A stretch of DNA of 64,000 nucleotides, from the NCBI RefSeq assembly GCF_901827205.1, contig NZ_LR594675.1:2232001-2296000 (forward strand). The letters are read 5' to 3'. The DNA comes from Variovorax sp. PBS-H4 (GTDB lineage Bacteria; Pseudomonadota; Gammaproteobacteria; Burkholderiales; Burkholderiaceae_C). This document shows, in pieces, positions 9,501 to 16,277 of this stretch. The position numbers and the translations under genes are program-made. The notes below the pieces were generated by a model, which was not told the origin of the DNA, made no database searches, and worked only from the letters and a program-made list of their open reading frames with translations. Each line of letters opens with the position of its first letter. The stretch's first letter is position 1.

Positions 9501-10054
9501 CCGGTGCACGGCGGCCGCGGCTCGCGGAGGCGGTGGCGCGTTCGCTGTTCAAGCTGATGGCCTACAAGGACGAGTACGAAGTCGCGCGGCTGCATGCGCG
9601 GCCCGAGTTCCTGCAGAACCTGCGCAGCCAGTTCGAGGGCGACTTCAAGCTGCAATTCCACCTGGCGCCGCCGATCTTCGAGAAGCGCGGTGCCGACGGA
9701 AAGGTGCTGAAGCGCAGCTTCGGGGCCTGGATGCTGCCGGTGTTCCGCACGCTCGCGGCGCTGCGCCGCCTGCGCGGCACGCCGCTGGATCCTTTCGGCT
9801 TGATGGCCGAGCGGCGCGAGGAACGCGCGTTGGTGGTGGAGTACGAGGGACTCGTCGCGCGCCTGCTCGACGGACTGACGAGCGAGCGCATCGGCAGCGC
9901 GGTGGCGATCGCGGTCCTGCCCGAGAAGATCCGCGGCTATGGGCACGTGAAGGCGCGCGGCATCGCCGCGTATCGCCACAACCTGGCCACGCTGCTGGCC
10001 GCGCACGATGCACCGCCGCCCACGATGCAGCCACCCGCGTTGAAGACCGCCTGA
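6545..10054 (+). CDS. Indolepyruvate ferredoxin oxidoreductase, fused alpha-beta form
   Basis: This 1169-residue protein fuses the thiamine-diphosphate, ferredoxin and gamma-type domains of 2-oxoacid oxidoreductases. Such enzymes decarboxylate aryl-pyruvates (indolepyruvate, phenylpyruvate) to aryl-acetyl-CoA, passing electrons to ferredoxin. Visible parts are the N-terminal pyrimidine-binding region (GYVSGYRGSPLAGVD near residue 55), the central TPP region (GCHYMASWMDRGTGG) and a cysteine cluster CEGCGDCGTQSNC from about residue 638. A second cysteine group (CNKDYSCAEGFC) follows, then the gamma domain with GVGGTGVITLG. The chosen ATG at 6545 follows the divergent control region; an ATG at 6449 lies inside that region and is unlikely. 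Together with the FAD dehydrogenase it could turn aryl-lactate into aryl-acetyl-CoA. Confidence 0.9.
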   Translation: MQTEEAAPALETAYRLEDNRTAREGRVFLTGTQALVRLLFRQQQEDQARGWNTAGYVSGYRGSPLAGVDTELWRAKSDLAEHGIRFLPAINEDLAATAVMGTQQVGLDPERQVDGVFAMWYGKGPGVDRAGDAIRHGHAAGTSRRGGVLMVVGDDHAATSSSIPHASDLSLMGWGIPIVHPASVDEYEAFGLWGWAASRHASTWVAFKAISETVESARSVEASAGAAFALPEASELPDTSALEYRTDDFLTPAVELRLAARLEAFSAFARGNPLDRLVVAAPGATAGILAVGKSFHDLMEVLQRCGLEADDLPALGLRLYKPGLVFPLDAEGADRFCEGLSHVLVIEEKASVVEQQLKDRVFNRARRPTVCGKQDLEGHPLLAWTGQLSPTSIAAALLAWLRAVDHPLAERIDTARFTARAALSNEADGMRRLPYFCSGCPHNSSTKVPEGSQAQAGVGCHYMASWMDRGTGGLTQMGGEGTDWLGRGAFTRVPHVFQNMGEGTYFHSGYLAIRQAVAGGANITYKILFNDAVAMTGGQPVDGQTSVPQICTQVASEGARKVVVVTDEPQRYHGVALAAGVHVRHRRELDAVQRELREIAGVTVLVYDQTCAAEKRRRRKRKGYPDPVRRVLINPEVCEGCGDCGTQSNCLSVAPLETSFGRKRQIDQSSCNKDYSCAEGFCPSFVSVLGGSLRKGTAAAPAQDPEALAAALPSPALPSLAQPFDLMIAGVGGTGVITLGALVAMGAHLEGKGISVLDFTALAQKGGSVVSHVRLADTPDRLHAVRLLPGTARTLIAADLVVGVLPDVLGVIGEGRTRVVVNTHLQTLAEFTRQPDLPYREDALLAKIEAAAGAAQVERIDAHATAKALLGDAIGANMLMLGHAWQQGGVPVSLAALMRAIELNGVAVAANKRAFAAGRLTAADPQWRQTLMGEQRSVVTLNLPQSFEKLLEERVRFLTDYQDARYARRYLDTVRRVEAAERGIAPGARRPRLAEAVARSLFKLMAYKDEYEVARLHARPEFLQNLRSQFEGDFKLQFHLAPPIFEKRGADGKVLKRSFGAWMLPVFRTLAALRRLRGTPLDPFGLMAERREERALVVEYEGLVARLLDGLTSERIGSAVAIAVLPEKIRGYGHVKARGIAAYRHNLATLLAAHDAPPPTMQPPALKTA

Positions 10055-10069
10055 TCCAGAAGACGTCCC

Positions 10070-10408
10070 ATGCCCATCGCTCTCGATTGCTACTACCGCC
10101 CCGGCGGCGCGCAGGACCGTCTGCCGATCCGTGCTGTCCACCTGGACTACATGATCGCGAACCGGGAACGCGTGCTGCACGGCGGTCCGTCGCTGGCCGA
10201 CGGCGAACTGGTCGGCATGTTCCTGCTGCTGGCCACCGACGATCCCGCGCAGTCCGACGACTTTCTGGCCAGCGAGCCCTATGCGCGCGCCGGTCTTTTC
10301 GCCGAGGTGAGACGAACGCTCTTCACGGGCTTCCTGCCCGAGCCGCGCGAAGGCTTCTTGCAGGAACTCCGGCATGAGGCATCGCGTGGGCTCGCGGCGT
10401 CGGATTAA
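10070..10408 (+). CDS. YciI-like domain protein
   Basis: This 112-residue protein resembles the YciI-like / dimeric alpha-beta barrel family. It contains the family-type sequence RAVHLDYMIANRERVLHGG and the segment FLASEPYARAGLF, in which Pro-Tyr follows a short Asp/Ser-Glu run. YciI-like proteins are small and mostly uncharacterised, and some act in ring-cleavage pathways. It starts 15 bases after the oxidoreductase stop, so it is probably the last gene of that transcript and may assist aryl-acid metabolism. Its function beyond the family is not known. The sequence after its stop is gene debris. Confidence 0.75.
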   Translation: MPIALDCYYRPGGAQDRLPIRAVHLDYMIANRERVLHGGPSLADGELVGMFLLLATDDPAQSDDFLASEPYARAGLFAEVRRTLFTGFLPEPREGFLQELRHEASRGLAASD

Positions 10409-10529
10409 TGCGGCATGGCGGCCAGCCAGCGGCATGGGCCTGCTGATGGCATTGCTCAAACCTCGTGTTTCCTGCGACTCGATGAGCACTGTTGCGCTCG
10501 CCTGCCTCACCATGCCAGAGCTCGCCGTT

Positions 10530-10934
10530 TCATCTGCTCTTCAGCGCACGCGCGCGTTTCGACTGCGGGCTGCACCGGCGCAAGCCGCCGTCACTGCAGT
10601 ATCGGTCGAAGACCTTGAAGAGGTACGTCGAAAGGACGGACAGGCCTTGCGGCTCGCCGGGCACGAGAGGAAGTCCGAACAGCTCGATGCCGAGGAACAG
10701 CATCAGCACGGTGCAACAGCGAATCGGATCAGCGCGATGCGAAGCTTGCGAGGCATCGACTACCTGCCCCGCAGGACGGTTTTCATTCGTGTTGGGGATA
10801 TCTTGCAGAAGTCCTTCGTGCTCGAGGGCCAACGAGTGCACCAGCGGCAGGATCCGCTCACCGAGCTCGGTGAGCGCCATGCCCCTGCCGGTGCGAAAGA
10901 ACCAGGCTCTCAGCAGCTTGTTCTGTGAAAACAA
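10530..10934 (-). pseudogene. Gene debris: LysR N-domain fragment joined to iron-type ABC permease fragment
   Basis: The open frame here does not encode one recognisable protein. Its first third reads like the second half of a LysR helix-turn-helix domain (FFRTGRGMALTELGERILP), without the preceding HTH. About 30 residues later it changes to sequence typical of the late part of an iron or putrescine type ABC permease (LFLGIELFGLPLVPGEPQGL, then SVLSTYLFKVFDRY). It then becomes an Arg- and Ser-rich tail and stops. Both parts are truncated. I read the 10409-10997 stretch, which has no other gene, as a junction of at least two deleted genes on the minus strand. Confidence 0.55.
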
Positions 10935-10997
10935 ACTCGTAGTTTGGCGACTAGAGTCGCAGTCCTTTGATAAAGACGTAGAGAAGTGCCTGGCAAC

Positions 10998-12521
10998 TCA
11001 CCCCGCTGCGTCAACGCATGCTCCAGGACATGCGGTTGCGCAAGTTCGAGCCTCGAACTCAGGAGGCCGACGTGCGCGCCGGCGCTCCAACCGACCCGCC
11101 AACTCACCTACCCGCCTTAGCGCCTGCCGGTGCGGCTCGTCCCACTCGCCGCCCAGTCCCAACCTGATGCAGTGCCGGAAGTGGTCGGTCGCGCTGAACA
11201 TCGTCCCCGGCGCGATAACGATGTGTTCTTCCAGGCAAGCATGGAATAGTGCAAGGGCGTCGACTTCCCGGGGCAGCTCCACCCAGAGGAAGAGGCCACT
11301 GGCAGGGTTGGTGACCCGCGTGCTCGTCGGGAAGTGCCGCGCAATGATTTCGCGAGCTTCATCAAGGCGGGCTGCCAACGCCGTGCGCAATCGTCGGCGT
11401 CCCGCCTCGACACCCGGGCGGGTGAGCAGCGCCGCCAGAGCAACTTCCAGCACCGCGGCCTGAGCGCCGCTGGTGGCCTGCTTGAGTCGAGCAACGTCGG
11501 AACTCCAGCGACCGGCCTCGACCCAGCCCAGGCGCAAACCAGGCGCCACGGTTTTGGAGAATGAGCCGCAAAGCATCACGTGGCCGGTGGCATCGAAGGC
11601 GCGCACCGCATTCCGATGCTCGTCGCTCTGCGCGAGGTCATTGCAAAGCACGTCTTCGATCAGCGGCACTCGGCGCTGCGTCACCATCTGAGCCAGGCGC
11701 TGCCGCTCGGCCACGGGCATGCAGGCGCCGATGGGGTTGGACAGCGTGGGAACTGTCAGCACGACCTTGACTGGTTGGGTGTCGAAGGCGAGCTGCAGCG
11801 CGTCCAACGACATCCCCGTGCGCGGATGCGTCGGGATTTCCAACGCCCTGAGGCCCAGGCTCTCCAGGATCACCAGAAAGCTGAACAGCGTGGGCGACTC
11901 CAGCGCCACGACATCGCCGGGTTGCGTGACAGAGCGCAGGCAGAGCGTGATCGACTCCAGGCAGCTGTTGGTGACGACGATGTCGCGTGCGTCAAGCTGG
12001 CAACCCAGGCCCAGCGCATGCCGCGCGATGGCTCGGCGCAGCACGTCGTGGCCGGGGCCGATGGCATAACGCGTCAGCGCCGCGCCTTGGTGTTCGGCGG
12101 CGCGCCTGACGGCGCGACGCACGAGATCCTCGGAGAACAGCTCGGGACTGGGGCACGCCGCGCCGAAGGAAATGCATTTGGGGTCGTGCGCGAGCTGCAT
12201 GACGCGCTCTGCCAAGGAGCTGACGTCCACGGCCAGTGAGCTGGCCGGCGGGTTGGACAGCTCCGGCTCCGGTGGTCCCGAGGGACGCGGCGCGACGAAG
12301 TAGCCGGAGCGCGGCCGCGCTTCGATGAGGCGAGAGTCCTCGAGCACCCGATAGGCCTGCACCACGGTGCCCAGCGACACGCCGTGCCGCCGCGACAGCT
12401 CGCGCACCGACGGAATGCGTTCGCCGCTGGCCAGCGTTCCGCTGCGTATCGGCGCGGCAATGCTGTCCGCGATTTGCAAGTACAGCGTCGTGGGCTCGCG
12501 TGGACCGGGTGGGCGTGACAT
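10998..12521 (-). CDS. MocR-type regulator: GntR helix-turn-helix fused to aminotransferase-like domain
   Basis: This 507-residue protein has a GntR-type winged helix at residues 8-75 (GERIPSVRELSRRHGVSLGT) and a fold-type I aminotransferase-like domain from about 110 to 480. The expected PLP lysine is in GSFSKT, at about residue 323. MocR proteins use PLP as effector sensor and often control an adjacent, divergently transcribed gene. Here that is a GST-LysE pair starting 182 bases away. The intergenic region carries three copies of a 9-bp element that fits the direct-repeat plus inverted-repeat sites seen with this family. The C-terminus is Arg- and Cys-rich and runs into the debris region, so its last about 25 residues may not be native. 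Confidence 0.88.
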   Translation of the reverse strand: MSRPPGPREPTTLYLQIADSIAAPIRSGTLASGERIPSVRELSRRHGVSLGTVVQAYRVLEDSRLIEARPRSGYFVAPRPSGPPEPELSNPPASSLAVDVSSLAERVMQLAHDPKCISFGAACPSPELFSEDLVRRAVRRAAEHQGAALTRYAIGPGHDVLRRAIARHALGLGCQLDARDIVVTNSCLESITLCLRSVTQPGDVVALESPTLFSFLVILESLGLRALEIPTHPRTGMSLDALQLAFDTQPVKVVLTVPTLSNPIGACMPVAERQRLAQMVTQRRVPLIEDVLCNDLAQSDEHRNAVRAFDATGHVMLCGSFSKTVAPGLRLGWVEAGRWSSDVARLKQATSGAQAAVLEVALAALLTRPGVEAGRRRLRTALAARLDEAREIIARHFPTSTRVTNPASGLFLWVELPREVDALALFHACLEEHIVIAPGTMFSATDHFRHCIRLGLGGEWDEPHRQALRRVGELAGRLERRRARRPPEFEARTCATACPGACVDAAG

Positions 12522-12553
12522 GAGGCCATTTTCTATCGCTACCGCCGCTGCGA

Positions 12554-12614
12554 CTGGTACAGAAGACCGCCATCGCAGCTGGTACAGGGCAGGCGAGCAC
12601 CGGATCTGTACCAG
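12554..12614. promoter_or_regulatory. Three-copy CTGGTACAG element, candidate MocR operator
   Basis: The element CTGGTACAG occurs at 12554-12562 and 12579-12587 in direct orientation and at 12606-12614 in inverted orientation (CTGTACCAG). Spacings are 25 and 27 bases, between two and three helical turns. It lies between the divergent MocR and GST genes. MocR regulators commonly bind repeated half-sites of this size. Binding itself is inference. Confidence 0.6.
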
Positions 12615-12703
12615 TCGGAGCGGACTGTCGTTGTGGCTGTGCGGCGCGCTATGGGGTTGTTATCGTGCCCTTCAGTCGAAATGCAACACAACAGGAGCCC
12701 TGC

Positions 12704-13348
12704 ATGCTCAAGCTCTACGGTTTTTCCAAGGTCAACGCCGGCGCCCGCACTCACACCCGAGATCTTCGGGTGCTGTGGGCACTGGAGGAAATGCAGCTGC
12801 CCTTCGAAATGGTGGGCATGGATCATCCGGCAGGCGACCTGAGCTCAGGGGCCTACCACCGGCTCAGCCCCTTTGATCAGATCCCCGCCATCGACGACGA
12901 CGGGCTGGTGCTGTCCGAGTCCGGGGCCATCCTGGTTCATCTTGCGAAGAAGGTGGGCCGACTGATCCCCGGCGACAGTGCGGGCGAGGCGCAGGTGCTG
13001 CGCTGGTGCTTCGCCGCGCTGGCCACGGTCGAGCTGCCGCTGATGGCGCTGATGGTGCACGACTGGACGGCCGACGGCGGCTGCGCCAAGCCGCGCGAGT
13101 TCCTGGTGGGATGGGGGCATCGGGCGCTGGGAAATCTCGAGGGCTGGCTCGCCGGCCGCGAGTTCGTCGCCACCGATGAATTCACCGTGGCCGACATCCT
13201 GATGGCCCACGTGCTGTCGGCGGGTATCAAGGATTCGACGCTGATCGCGCCATACCCGAGCCTCAAGGCTTACCGTGACCGCTGTCTGGCCCGGCCCGCC
13301 TGGACGCGGGCCTTCCAAGCCTATTGCCAGCGGGTCGAGGCGGCTTGA
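12704..13348 (+). CDS. Glutathione S-transferase family protein
   Basis: This 214-residue cytosolic protein has the GST layout. The N-terminal thioredoxin-like domain (residues 1-80) carries the glutathione-contact motif LSESGAILVHLAKK near 67-80, and an alpha-helical domain (about 90-205) includes FTVADILMAHVL. It would conjugate or reduce electrophiles with glutathione. The ATG at 12704 follows AGGAG by six bases; an in-frame ATG 39 bases upstream lacks this. It is divergent from the MocR gene and 12 bases upstream of a LysE-type exporter, so the three genes look like one regulated unit for detoxifying and exporting a compound sensed through PLP. Confidence 0.9.
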   Translation: MLKLYGFSKVNAGARTHTRDLRVLWALEEMQLPFEMVGMDHPAGDLSSGAYHRLSPFDQIPAIDDDGLVLSESGAILVHLAKKVGRLIPGDSAGEAQVLRWCFAALATVELPLMALMVHDWTADGGCAKPREFLVGWGHRALGNLEGWLAGREFVATDEFTVADILMAHVLSAGIKDSTLIAPYPSLKAYRDRCLARPAWTRAFQAYCQRVEAA

Positions 13349-13360
13349 GGTACCCATGCG

Positions 13361-13969
13361 ATGGGCTTGCACACTTGGCTCCTGTACGTCGCCGCGGTCC
13401 TGGGCCTGTCGATGTCGCCTGGCCCGAACGGCCTGTTGGCGCTCACGCATGGGGCCGCCTGCGGCTGGCACAAGACGACATTCACGGTCCTCGGGGGCGT
13501 GATCGGCTTCGTTGCCCTCATCGCGATGTCCATGTTCGGGATCGGCGCGCTGCTGCAAGCCTCTGCCACCGCGCTGACGGTCATGAAATGGCTGGGGGGC
13601 GCCTACCTGGTGGGGCTCGGCTTCCATGTCTGGCGTTCCCCTCCCGTGGGCGTGCAGACCCACGCCGAACAAGGAGCAGGTTCGGGCAAGGCCATGTTCC
13701 TGCAGGGCTTGCTGTCGGCAGGCACCAACCCCAAGGTGCTGCTGTTCTTCACGGCCTTCCTGCCCGGCTTCATCGACCCGGTGCGCAGCCTCTTCACGCA
13801 ATTCCTGATCATCGCGAGCACCTTCGCTGCCATCGAGTTCGCTTGCGAGATGCTGATCGCCGGCATGGCGCAGAGGATCAACGCCTGGCTGGCCCGCGTG
13901 GGGCGCACGTTCAACCACGTGTGCGGCGGGATCATCGTGGTCATCGGGGTCACGTTGCCGCTCCTGTGA
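13361..13969 (+). CDS. LysE family exporter
   Basis: This 202-residue inner-membrane protein has five or six hydrophobic helices. It shows the LysE/RhtB hallmark near the N-terminus (LSMSPGPNGLLALTHG) and the middle motif SAGTNPKVLLFFTAFLPGF. The family exports amino acids or small amphipathic molecules by proton exchange. It is co-directional with the GST gene 12 bases upstream and probably under the same MocR control. It converges on the S9 peptidase gene across 82 bases in which I see no clear terminator. Substrate is unknown. Confidence 0.9.
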   Translation: MGLHTWLLYVAAVLGLSMSPGPNGLLALTHGAACGWHKTTFTVLGGVIGFVALIAMSMFGIGALLQASATALTVMKWLGGAYLVGLGFHVWRSPPVGVQTHAEQGAGSGKAMFLQGLLSAGTNPKVLLFFTAFLPGFIDPVRSLFTQFLIIASTFAAIEFACEMLIAGMAQRINAWLARVGRTFNHVCGGIIVVIGVTLPLL

Positions 13970-14051
13970 TTCAAGCAACCACTTTCACAAGCGATGAACC
14001 GCCGACTGATCGTGCAGATGCAGATGTCGAGCCGGACGAAGCCAACCGGGA

Positions 14052-16028
14052 TCAGCAGCTCCGCTCCGCGATGGCGAACGCCTCCGCCTTGAAGAACGCA
14101 GCCTCCGCTTCCAGGGCCCGCTCGATGTTGTGGGCTTGCCGAAAGCCATGCTGCTCGCCCGCAAAGAGCAGGTACAGCGTCGGGATGCCTCGGGCACGCA
14201 GGGCGGACACCATCTTCTCGGTTTGGCTCGGCGGCACGATCCTGTCCTCCGCGCCCTGAAAGAATGCGACGGGCACGTTCAAGCGCTCGGCGTGGTGCAG
14301 CGGGGCTCGGTCAAAGTAGGCCTGGGCATCGGAGATCGGGCCTACCAGCCAGTCCAGATAGCGCGATTCGAACTTGTGTGTGTCGCGCGCGAGTGCGCTC
14401 AGGTCGCTCACGCCATAGTGGCTTGCACCGGCCTTGAAGCAGTTCCGGATGGCCGGGTCCTCGTGGGTGAGGCAGCGCAGGGCGGTAAACCCGCCGGCAC
14501 TGCCGCCGGTGATCACGATGCGCCTCTTGTCGACCCGTCCCGCATCGGCCAGGTACGACGCCGCGGCCGCGCAGTCCTGCGCATCCACGAGTCCCCATTT
14601 CCCCTTCAGGCGCTCGCGGTAGGCCCGGCCGTAGCCCGTGCTTCCGCCGTAGTCGACATCGACGACGGCAACGCCGCGGCTGGTCCAGAACTGCGTTCGC
14701 AAGTCCAGGCTTCTCGATGCCGCAGAAGTCGGCCCCCCGTGGCACTTGACCACCAGCGGCGGCAAGGTGCCCTGCGGCGCGCAGAAGCCGGCATTGGCCG
14801 GCGGATAGAACAGGGCGAAGGCGCTGTTGCCCCCCGAGGTCGGGAACTCGATGAGCTGCGGCGACGAGAGACACCCGCGCAGTGACGTGTCATGCGCTGC
14901 GCCTGCGGCGCACCAGACGAGGCTGGCGGCGCCGGTGGCCGCATCGATCACGAGCACGGCCGCCGCCGTGGCTGGGCCGCCGGCCTTGACCGCCACCTTG
15001 CCGCCGCTGGCGCGCACCGCCGAGAACTCGGTGTAGGGCAGGTCGAAGGGATCGAGCGTGCCGTCGCGCAGGTCCAGCCGGGCGAGCCTGCCGACGCCGT
15101 CTTCGACGTAGGTGCACACGAGCGCATGCGCCGACAGGAACGCATAGGTCGACATGCCCAGGCTCCATTGCGCACGGCCGAACTCCGCCGCCATCGGGCA
15201 TACGTTGGTGTGGCTGCCGTCCGCATGGCGCCGATAGAGGTTCCACCAGCCTGACCGGTCCGAGACATAGTGGAGCAGGCCGTCGGGTGACCATTCGGGC
15301 TGGAACACCGATTCACCCGCGCCCCCCGCGATGCGGGTTGCGTTGGACACCGTGGTGCCGTCGAACTCCCCGAGCCAGAGTTCTGCCGCAGTCCAGGGCA
15401 TGTCGGGATGGTCCCATGCCAGCCACGCCAGCCGTGTTCCGTCAGGGCTCAGGCGCGGCGCCGCGTAGAAGTCGCGCCCGTGCAGGATCACGCGGCCGGC
15501 ATCGCCGCCGTCCAGGCTCACGGCAACGATGTCGTTGATCGCCTCGGCGCCGCTCGCGCGGTGGTCCTCGCGAGCGCCGATCCAAAGCCGGCGCCGGGTG
15601 TCGATCAGGCCGTCGCCATAGCGCAGGGCGGCGCCTTCGGTGGGAGGCGTCAGCGCCACCGGGACGCCGTCGCCGCCGAGGCGGTACAGGCGCTGGTCCG
15701 CGAAGTTCGAGAAGTACGCGGTGCCCCGCGACACCAGGGCGGCGCCACCGCCGTACTCGTGCACCCGCGTGCGGGCGGAAAAGGGCGCCGGGACAAAGTC
15801 GGACGGGACGCCGGCCCGGCTGCGCCGCACCAGCACCTGCCGCCCGGCCTCCAGCGGCCTGCCCTCGATCCACCAGACCTCGTCGCCGTCCAGCAGCACG
15901 TCGGCGAGCGTGACCTGGGCCGACGCGACGTGCTCTGCCGTGATGGGCGAAGCCCAGGTGCCGAAGGGGGCGCAGACGGGCTCGGCGGCGGGGTCGGCGA
16001 CGGGGACAGTGACGACAGGATCGGACAT
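14052..16028 (-). CDS. S9 family (prolyl oligopeptidase-like) peptidase
   Basis: This 658-residue protein has an N-terminal beta-propeller (about residues 40-400) with repeated WSPDG/LSPDG-type blades and a C-terminal alpha/beta hydrolase domain. The likely catalytic triad is Ser510 (GGSAGG), Asp595 (GAEDRIVPP) and His627 (GEQHGFR). The family trims short peptides or hydrolyses acyl-amino acids, and no signal peptide is seen. The ATG at 16028 is preferred over one 45 bases upstream because the sequence after it fits the family start. It is divergent from the PQQ alcohol dehydrogenase. The island contains pqqA but no pqqF/pqqG protease gene, so a role in trimming the PQQ precursor is conceivable but unsupported. 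Confidence 0.85.
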   Translation of the reverse strand: MSDPVVTVPVADPAAEPVCAPFGTWASPITAEHVASAQVTLADVLLDGDEVWWIEGRPLEAGRQVLVRRSRAGVPSDFVPAPFSARTRVHEYGGGAALVSRGTAYFSNFADQRLYRLGGDGVPVALTPPTEGAALRYGDGLIDTRRRLWIGAREDHRASGAEAINDIVAVSLDGGDAGRVILHGRDFYAAPRLSPDGTRLAWLAWDHPDMPWTAAELWLGEFDGTTVSNATRIAGGAGESVFQPEWSPDGLLHYVSDRSGWWNLYRRHADGSHTNVCPMAAEFGRAQWSLGMSTYAFLSAHALVCTYVEDGVGRLARLDLRDGTLDPFDLPYTEFSAVRASGGKVAVKAGGPATAAAVLVIDAATGAASLVWCAAGAAHDTSLRGCLSSPQLIEFPTSGGNSAFALFYPPANAGFCAPQGTLPPLVVKCHGGPTSAASRSLDLRTQFWTSRGVAVVDVDYGGSTGYGRAYRERLKGKWGLVDAQDCAAAASYLADAGRVDKRRIVITGGSAGGFTALRCLTHEDPAIRNCFKAGASHYGVSDLSALARDTHKFESRYLDWLVGPISDAQAYFDRAPLHHAERLNVPVAFFQGAEDRIVPPSQTEKMVSALRARGIPTLYLLFAGEQHGFRQAHNIERALEAEAAFFKAEAFAIAERSC

Positions 16029-16105
16029 GCGTCGATTGTTCCATCGGCGGACGTCCCAGGCCGCCATGGCCACTGTGGCGCGAGGGCACGCCGCTGGCGG
16101 CCCAG

Positions 16106-16122
16106 TGTTCTGCCTTGGAGCA
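16106..16122 (+). promoter_or_regulatory. Candidate sigma-54 activator site upstream of the PQQ alcohol dehydrogenase
   Basis: The 17-mer TGTTCTGCCTTGGAGCA fits the pattern TGT-N8-GGAGCA found at three other sigma-54 promoters in the window. It is an imperfect dyad (TGTTCT and TGCTCC half-sites). It ends 75 bases before the -24 element, a normal distance for an enhancer-type activator site. A possible further half-site TGTTCC is at 16037-16042. Confidence 0.65.
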
Positions 16123-16195
16123 GTTCAACGGGAAAACCCGCACGCCGACCCTGCCCCGAAGTTGGTTGCGCGGCCGCGAGATGCCTTTGCGCCCA

Positions 16196-16210
16196 TGGCA
16201 TGGCATTTGC
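16196..16210 (+). promoter_or_regulatory. Sigma-54 (-24/-12) promoter of the PQQ alcohol dehydrogenase gene
   Basis: The sequence TGGCATGGCATTTGC matches the sigma-54 consensus TGGCAC-N5-TTGC, with GG and GC separated by exactly ten bases. The predicted transcript would start near 16221, leaving a leader of about 56 bases that holds AAGGAG just before the ATG at 16278. Confidence 0.75.
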
Positions 16211-16277
16211 CCCTGCGAGGGGCGGAGGGCGCGCACTTTCAGCGCTCCCGTGACCACGATCCCACCAAGGAGACCCC

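Noticed and set aside
6518..10513. A very long open frame on the minus strand opposite the indolepyruvate oxidoreductase gene
   Set aside because: It is rich in Arg, Ala, His and Gln with no family motifs. It is the antisense of a GC-rich gene whose third-position bias removes stops.
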